24,785 nucleotides of DNA, taken from Rhizaria sp. SCN 62-66 (Eukaryota; Rhizaria, unplaced). This document shows, piece after piece, positions 19,801-24,785 of the stretch (position 1 is the stretch's first letter; the number at the start of each line of letters is the position of its first letter). Under the pieces are notes generated by a model. That model was not told where the DNA came from, did no database searches, and worked only from the letters and a program-made list of their open reading frames with translations. Position numbers and translations under genes: made by a program. The DNA lies in NCBI GenBank assembly GCA_001724265.1, contig MEDY01000416.1, forward strand, positions 1 through 24,785. Reading direction: 5' to 3'.

Positions 19801-22178
19801 ACTCGAAGGCGACGGTACCGCAGGGGTGGAGCGGGACGAAGCTGCCCACGTCCTGGCCGGTGTAGCCCTGCTCCTTGAGCGCGGTGAGGTCCAGCGAGGC
19901 GCCCGTCTCCTTGATCATCGAGTCGAGGAACGACACCGGAGGCACGTAGAAGTAGTGGTGCAGGTGGCCCCAGCGAATGCTGGTGACGACCTTGTGCACG
20001 GCGGGGCTGGGCGGGGCGAAGTTGGTCAGCGTCAGGCCGCCGACGGTGACGCCGTTCTTGGAGATGTAGGCGGCGCGCATGTATTGCAGCCAGTGGTGGA
20101 AGCGGTCCGCGCCGCCGACCGTGGCCGAGAGCGCAAGAAAGGGCGCCTGCGAGATGAGGAGGAAGATGCGCTCCCACGTGGGGCCGGCCTGCGTGGTGCC
20201 GATTGAGTGCACCTCGTCGAAGACGACGTACTTGATGCGGGACACCCAGGGCGCGCGCGCGGGCGACATGAGGAGGTTCTCCATGCACTGCGGCAGCGTG
20301 ACAAGCACGTCGAAGTTCATCGACGACGGGAGCTGAATGTTGGGGTCGTGTACGGCCACCGACGCCGACGAGCGCATCATGATGTCTGACTCGATCTGGC
20401 GCGCCAGCGCGAAGGTCGGCGCAAGGAACACGACGACGCCGCGCTGGGCCGCCGCCTTGAGCGTGCGGTTCATGCGCGCCACCTGCTCGACCGTGTAGAA
20501 GGACACGAGCGTCTTGCCGGCCGACGTAGGCGCGACGACGAGTGCCGACTCGTTGCGGTCGACGATGTCGAGCAGCTTGCGCTGCCAGCGATCCGGGTAG
20601 AAGCCCGACACGCGGGGGTCCTTCGCGGACTTGACGTTGCGGATCAGCGTGTGGCCGCAGTGCTGCAGCTGGAACCGGGCGCGGGAGAGCCCGACGTGGT
20701 AGCGGCGCTCGGCGGTCGACTGCGCGCGGCCGGAGTCGAAGCGCGACATGACGGCCAGTGCGTCGGCCGGGTCGGCGTCGGGGCGCTCGGCGAAGTACTT
20801 CTCGGCCAGGTCCGACGCGGAGTCGTTGAAGCCGAGCAGCGAGAAGGCGCGCATCGTCTCGTCAAGCTGGTCGACCGTCATGTGGGGCGTGAAGCGGCGC
20901 GCGATATCGTTAAGCAGCTGCAGCAGCCGCACAGCGACCTCCATCTGCGCGTCACTCGCCGCAGAGAGCGCCGACGCCGACGTGCTCGCCGTCTTGACGC
21001 GGTTCTCCACGCGGTCCTTCCACTGCGCGATGCGCCAGCGCATGAGCTCGAGCAGGCCGTAGAGCGCAGACTTCATATCCGAGTGCGCCAGCAGCTTCTC
21101 GTCGAGCTTCTCCACGCGGTCGTCGGCCGACATGCGCGACGTCAGCAGCGAGTTGATGAAGCGCTCGACTTCGGTCTGCGCCTCCTGCGCGTGCTTCTCC
21201 TGGACCTCGCGCGCCGCCTTGGCCTGCACCGTCTCGGGCGCGGCGGCCTTGACGGCCTTAGCCTTGGCGGCGTTGCGCTTCGCCATAAGCTCCGCCGCGG
21301 CGTTGTTGCTCTTCTTGACCTCCTTGGTGTTGGCCTTGGTCTTGTTGGCGTTGCTGCTGGCGGTCGCGACGGCGGCGGCGGCGGCGGCGGCCTCGGCCGA
21401 GACCATGCCGTTGTCCTCGTCGTCCGACACCTCGTCGTCGGCGCCCTGCTGCGTGGCGACGACGTCGCGCAGAATGATCTTGCTGGGCGTCTTCATCGAC
21501 TTAACGTACTCGTTCTTGGTGGAGTCGGCGCGGATGGCGTTGCGCAGCAGCGTGCGCTTGATGCGGATGTCGATGTACGACTTGAACCACAGCATCGCGC
21601 GGTCATGCGTGAGCTCGCGCGACGCGAAGCGCACGGCGTTGCGCACCTCCTCAGGCGGAGGGATCGAGTACTGCTTGGTGATGTCGGCGTCGTTGCGGCG
21701 GTACTTCTCGACCATCTTGATCATCATGTTCTTGGTGTCGCGGCCCAGAGACACGGGGTTGGATCCGATCACAGTCTCCTTGATGCTCTTCTTGAACGTC
21801 GCGCCGTCGGGCAGCGGCAGATTCGTGTCCCAATACTTGATCGCACCGGAGTCCTGCTTGGTCTCGGCGTTGGCCTCGTCCTCGTCGTCACCGTCGCCCT
21901 CGGCCAGCGCCAGAGGGCCACCGAGCAGCGTCGCGCTGTTGACGAACTCGCCGCCCGCGGAGCCGGCCTTGGCAGCCGCGGCATTGGCGGCCTCGGCTTC
22001 GGCGGCAGCTTTGGCGGCGGCGGCCTCGGCCTCGGCGACGGCGGCCGCGGCGGCGTCGCCGTCGGCCTCAGCCTCCCAGTCGTCCTCGACGGCCTCCTCC
22101 CAGCTGTCGGCCTCGGCCTCGGGCTCAGCCGCCTCGGCAGCCTTCGCGGCAGCGGCCGGGGCAGCGGTGGCAGAGGCA

Positions 22179-22213
<35 letters not shown>

Positions 22214-23871
22214 CTTCTTGCCCTTGGCGCTGGCGTCGCCGATGGCGGTCGCGATGGCGGCCAGCGCAGCGGGCGAGTTGTCCGACGCCGAGTCGAGCAG
22301 CACGCGCATAATCTGGCTGTCAATGGGCGGCAGCGCGGTCCACTGTGCCGCGAGCGTCTGGATCGAGCCTGCGGGGCCCGTCTCGGTCGCCGCCGCGGGC
22401 ACGGGCACCGTGGCGCGCGCAAGCGGGGCGACGGGCGCGGCCAGCTGCTTGCCGCCGAGCGCCTTGAGCGCCTGCGCGGGGTCCGCGGGGGCAGCGGCGG
22501 CGGCGGCCGCGTCGGTGACCTTAAGTGCGGCGAGCGCGGCGGCGTAGAGAGCCTTGAGAGCGGCCGAGTCGACGGCCGAGGCCGCGAGCGAGCCGTCGAG
22601 CGCCATCACCAGCACGCGGTGCCACAGGCGGCCGTCGACGCAGTCCTGCAGCGCGAGCGTCAAGGGCGCGGCCACGGCGACGTCGGCGGCCTCGGCGGCG
22701 GCGAGGGACGCCGCCAGCGGGGCCAGGTGACGGTACAGAGCAGTCGCGGAGGCGCGCAGGGCAGCAGAGGCGGCCGCGGCGGCGGCGTTGTCGGGCACGT
22801 CGATAAGTTCGTCGGGCTGCGCGCGCGCGGACAGGGGCAGGTCCTGTTGGTGTGCGGAGCAAGAGTACGGGGAGGATACAAGGTGAGTGATACGAAAAGA
22901 TTAAAAAACACATTTCAATATTTAAAGCAATTATACGATTATTCAAGTTAAATCAGGATGTACGACCATGCGTATGCAAAGATATCATGATGATAAGGAC
23001 GTACCTGGAGGAGGATGGCGTGGATGAGCAGGAGCACGGCGTGCGCGGCGGCGGCAGGCGTCTTGAGCGCGAGCAGCGCGCCCGCGGCCACGGCGGACGC
23101 GGCGAGGCGCGGCGTGTACAGCTTGGCGGCCGTGAGCGCGGTGGCGGCGGCGTCGTAGGCGGCGGCGGTAGCGGTAGCGGGCGGGAACGCGGCGGCCGCG
23201 GCGGCGGCGCGAGCGGCGGCGTCGGCGGCGGGCGTGCAGGTGAAGGAGAAGAGCTGCTCTGCGTCGTCGGCACGCGTGACCACGAGGCCGCGCAGCATGC
23301 CGTCGGACGCGATGAGCTCGTTGAGGCGCACGCAGCGCACGTCCTTGGTGTAGAGGTCCGTGAGCAGCGACGTGTAGAGCGCGGGCAGCGCGGCAAAATT
23401 CACCTTGGCACCGGCGTCGAGGCCGAAGGTGGAGAGCGTACGGAGACGCGTCTCCTGGGCGGGGGTCAGGCGACCGTCGCCGATGAGCATGAAAAGCGGA
23501 GAGGACTCCTGGACGTAGGCGATGAAGTCCTCGTTGGGGGAGTTAAAGCACGTCACGGTGGTGTGGAGGATGTGGCGCGCGTAGGCCTTGACGAGGTTGC
23601 GCAGGAAGGAAAAGTACGGCGACGGCTGCCACTCGCTGGCGAGGTAGTCAAAGAAGACCAAGTGCGCCGTGCGGTGGCCCTCGGTAATGCGGATGAGGCG
23701 CTGCTCGAAGACAAAGAGGAAGTGGAGAAGCTGACCCGAGTGCGTCAGGTCCAGGTTCTTCTCCACGAGCGTGTGGAGGAGGAACGAGTCGCCTTCGATG
23801 AAGAAGGGCTGCACGGAGCGACCGGAGTCGTCCATGATGTTGGCCGGGGTGTCTACAAACGACGTGGCCAT
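16827..23871 (-). CDS. DDX60: DDX60-like Ski2-family DExH RNA helicase with N-terminal PIN-like domain
   Basis: Predicted ATP-dependent RNA helicase. Animal DDX60 proteins act in antiviral RNA responses and relate to the Ski2 exosome helicase. The exons 23871..23005, 22816..19733, 19463..18781 and 18624..16827 join to 2143 aa (human DDX60 about 1712). Residues 1-190 match the DDX60 N-terminus and carry acidic residues placed as in PIN-like folds (D28 in FIEGDSF, D75 in VFFDY, D132 in IGDGR). An Ala/Glu-rich acidic stretch spans about 490-577. The helicase core has DPRVSGFYPDRWQ, motif I APTSAGKT (K1057), motif II DEVH (1156-1159), motif III SAT (1186-1188), motif V ATETLGLGVNMP (from about 1618) and motif VI QMSGRAGRRG (1649-1658). 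ELRGHFHLS then follows, as in DDX60. The start is the ATG directly after a TTTTGCTCAG; an in-frame upstream ATG at 23976 would add 35 residues and is less likely. The exact function in this organism is unknown. Confidence 0.92.
18625..18780 (-). other. DDX60-like intron 3
   Basis: This is a 156-bp phase-2 intron with junction GACCG|GTACGT at 18781/18780 and acceptor CCTGTTCAG|C at 18625/18624. It joins ...IMPDDR to FSFINDTERMSG.... It separates the linker after the first RecA domain from the second RecA domain. Confidence 0.92.
19464..19732 (-). other. DDX60-like intron 2
   Basis: This is a 269-bp phase-0 intron with junction CAG|GTGCGT at 19733/19732 and acceptor CACCCCAG|GTC at 19464/19463. 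It joins ...SSADLLQ to VYTVMCNVA.... Confidence 0.92.
22181..22213 (-). repeat. (GGC)11 repeat encoding polyalanine in the DDX60-like gene
   Basis: Eleven uninterrupted GGC units on the plus strand equal GCC on the coding strand and lie in a longer polyalanine run. The surrounding 270 bp encode mainly Ala and Glu. Pure repeats of this length commonly differ between isolates. Confidence 0.95.
22817..23004 (-). other. DDX60-like intron 1
   Basis: This is a 188-bp phase-0 intron with donor CAG|GTACGT at 23005/23004. The acceptor is placed at CGCGCGCAG|CCC (22817/22816) because it keeps the frame (...AILLQ|PDELIDVPD). The better-looking AACAG 25 bases upstream would shift the frame. Confidence 0.8.
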
Positions 23872-24640
23872 CTGAGCAAAATGGTCACAGGAGCAAGGGG
23901 TGAGGTTGTGAAGCAGGAGAGACAAGTGGAGGTGGGAAGGTGAGTGAGTGAGATTCAACGGAGACACCGGGTTCATAAAGTACGACTACGCAAGTCAGGA
24001 ATAGCGTCGCACGGCTACAAACCAGCACGAATAGCACCCAAACCGAGTTATTAACCAATTTGATGGCGCATTAGCGGCGATATGAAGGATTTCGGGTGGC
24101 TGGGAAGGGATATTTGGTGGATCTTGGCAGGCGCGGGAGGCACTGCGCATCGCACGCAGTCGCCAGCTAGAGGATAATACGGGCCCATAACGGGCATTGT
24201 TAAAAACATGATCAATTTACACAAACACGAAGTATTCAGATCTATATCACAAATCCCTGTTGGTCGGTGCTGGAGTCGCGAAACTGTGTATCTGATTGAG
24301 ACGCGAGAGTCTAGCCCCGGTCTATGCAAGCAGCGACTGTGTTGTGGCTGCAGCAAGTTCGGTCGGTCCGCCAGTCTGCTGGCTCCGGTCAAAGTTAAGC
24401 CGCATGTCTTAGAGTTGATATTTGAGGATATAGATGGGAGGGAAATACACACATATTTATATGCCAGTGAAGTTTGTGTATTTGGATATTGTTTTGTGAC
24501 GCCGGCGTGGGCACCGTCAGCTTACTAGCGTCGGGATATCCCTGCCAGTGCCGAAGTCAGGGAGACTAGAGAATGGGAGCTTGACTTGGGGGCGCTCCTC
24601 GCCCGATAGCAGCAACAGCAAGAGCCAGTCTGTCGTTTGC
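23872..24640. other. Spacer: RPL18A 3' flank and DDX60-like promoter
   Basis: This is 769 bp between the RPL18A stop and the helicase start, both on the minus strand. On that strand, 23976-23872 is pyrimidine-rich and ends TTTTGCTCAG directly before the ATG. A 106-codon open frame on the plus strand (24208-24528) lacks codon bias and homology. A GGGATATCCC palindrome lies at 24533-24542. Nothing else was recognised. Confidence 0.6.
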
Positions 24641-24785
24641 TTAGAAGAAGCAGACGGGGCGGTTGGCCTTGTAGGTGGTGCGGAAGGCCTTGGAGGAAGG
24701 ACGGGGCTTGCGCTGGGTGAGGCGGAACTTGAGGTCGGGCTTGATGAACTGCGCGACAGCGGGGCGCTTGAGCTGGTTGGCGCGG
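24641..24785 (-). CDS. RPL18A: 60S ribosomal protein L18a (eL20), C-terminal 47 codons only
   Basis: Protein of the large cytosolic ribosomal subunit. Only the last 47 codons plus the TAA stop (24643..24641) are inside the window; the rest lies beyond the right edge. The segment reads RANQLKRPAVAQFIKPDLKF and ends YKANRPVCFF. It matches the L18a C-terminus, in which RRPAVKQFHDSKIKFPL... leads to a basic tail ending RPNTFF. The VCFF ending differs slightly from the usual NTFF. No splice site is visible within this part. Confidence 0.85.
   Translation of the reverse strand, partial: RANQLKRPAVAQFIKPDLKFRLTQRKPRPSSKAFRTTYKANRPVCFF

Noticed and set aside
20651-22951. 766-codon open frame antisense to the DDX60-like gene
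   Set aside because: Same cause as above; it consists of Arg/Gly/Val-rich low-complexity sequence and crosses the helicase exon-intron boundary at 22816.
23872-23976. Start of the DDX60-like protein at the upstream ATG (MNPVSPLN...)
   Set aside because: The 35 added residues are translated from a pyrimidine-rich, acceptor-like leader and have no counterpart in DDX60 proteins.
24208-24528. 106-codon open frame on the plus strand between DDX60-like and RPL18A
   Set aside because: It lacks the strong third-position G/C bias of the real genes and shows no recognisable family or splice-linked extension. A small lineage-specific protein cannot be fully excluded.
1-24785. Mobile elements, CRISPR arrays, defence islands or gene clusters with a shared function
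   Set aside because: I saw no transposase, terminal repeats, regularly spaced repeats or co-directional functional cluster. The genes are ordinary single nuclear genes with introns.

Overview
The window is nuclear DNA from a unicellular eukaryote. The genes have GC-rich exons with very strong G/C bias at third codon positions, AT-rich GT-AG introns of about 130-270 bp, and AT-rich spacers of 0.7-1.3 kb. Six genes can be supported: two partial cytosolic ribosomal protein genes at the window ends and four complete genes between them. A class I PI3-kinase with a Ras-binding domain argues against ordinary fungi. Combined with a large (~115-135 kDa class) NAD-dependent glutamate dehydrogenase and low-complexity Ala/Gln/Ser tracts, the gene set suits a free-living protist such as an amoebozoan or a nearby lineage (apusomonad, unicellular holozoan, oomycete-like). 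The exact clade cannot be fixed from sequence reading alone.

Layout from left to right: RPL27A/uL15 (minus, 3' end cut off by the window edge, first exon only the start codon); a class I PI3-kinase of 1304 aa (minus, three exons) with a WW-like motif far upstream of its Ras-binding domain; a 1.2-kb head-to-head spacer; a mitochondrial NAD-glutamate dehydrogenase of 1250 aa (plus, three exons); a 1.3-kb convergent spacer; a TDP1-type tyrosyl-DNA phosphodiesterase of 1214 aa (minus, one coding exon, polyglutamine N-terminus, large inserts); a 0.8-kb spacer with a cluster of palindromes just upstream of TDP1; a DDX60-like Ski2-family helicase of 2143 aa (minus, four exons) with an N-terminal PIN-like domain; a 0.8-kb spacer; and the last 47 codons of RPL18A/eL20 (minus).

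The genes do not form an operon or an obvious functional cluster. They cover translation (RPL27A, RPL18A), Ras-linked lipid signalling (PI3K), mitochondrial glutamate catabolism (GDH), DNA repair (TDP1) and RNA surveillance or antiviral-type RNA handling (DDX60-like). No transposon, CRISPR array, tRNA or rRNA was seen. All nine introns were placed by joining reading frames that continue one conserved protein. Their donors share an unusual GT(A/G)CG(T/C) consensus, with one exception. The points most worth checking are the WW-like/PI3K architecture, the PIN-helicase, the expanded TDP1, the shared pyrimidine-AG leaders in front of the start codons, and the palindrome cluster upstream of TDP1.
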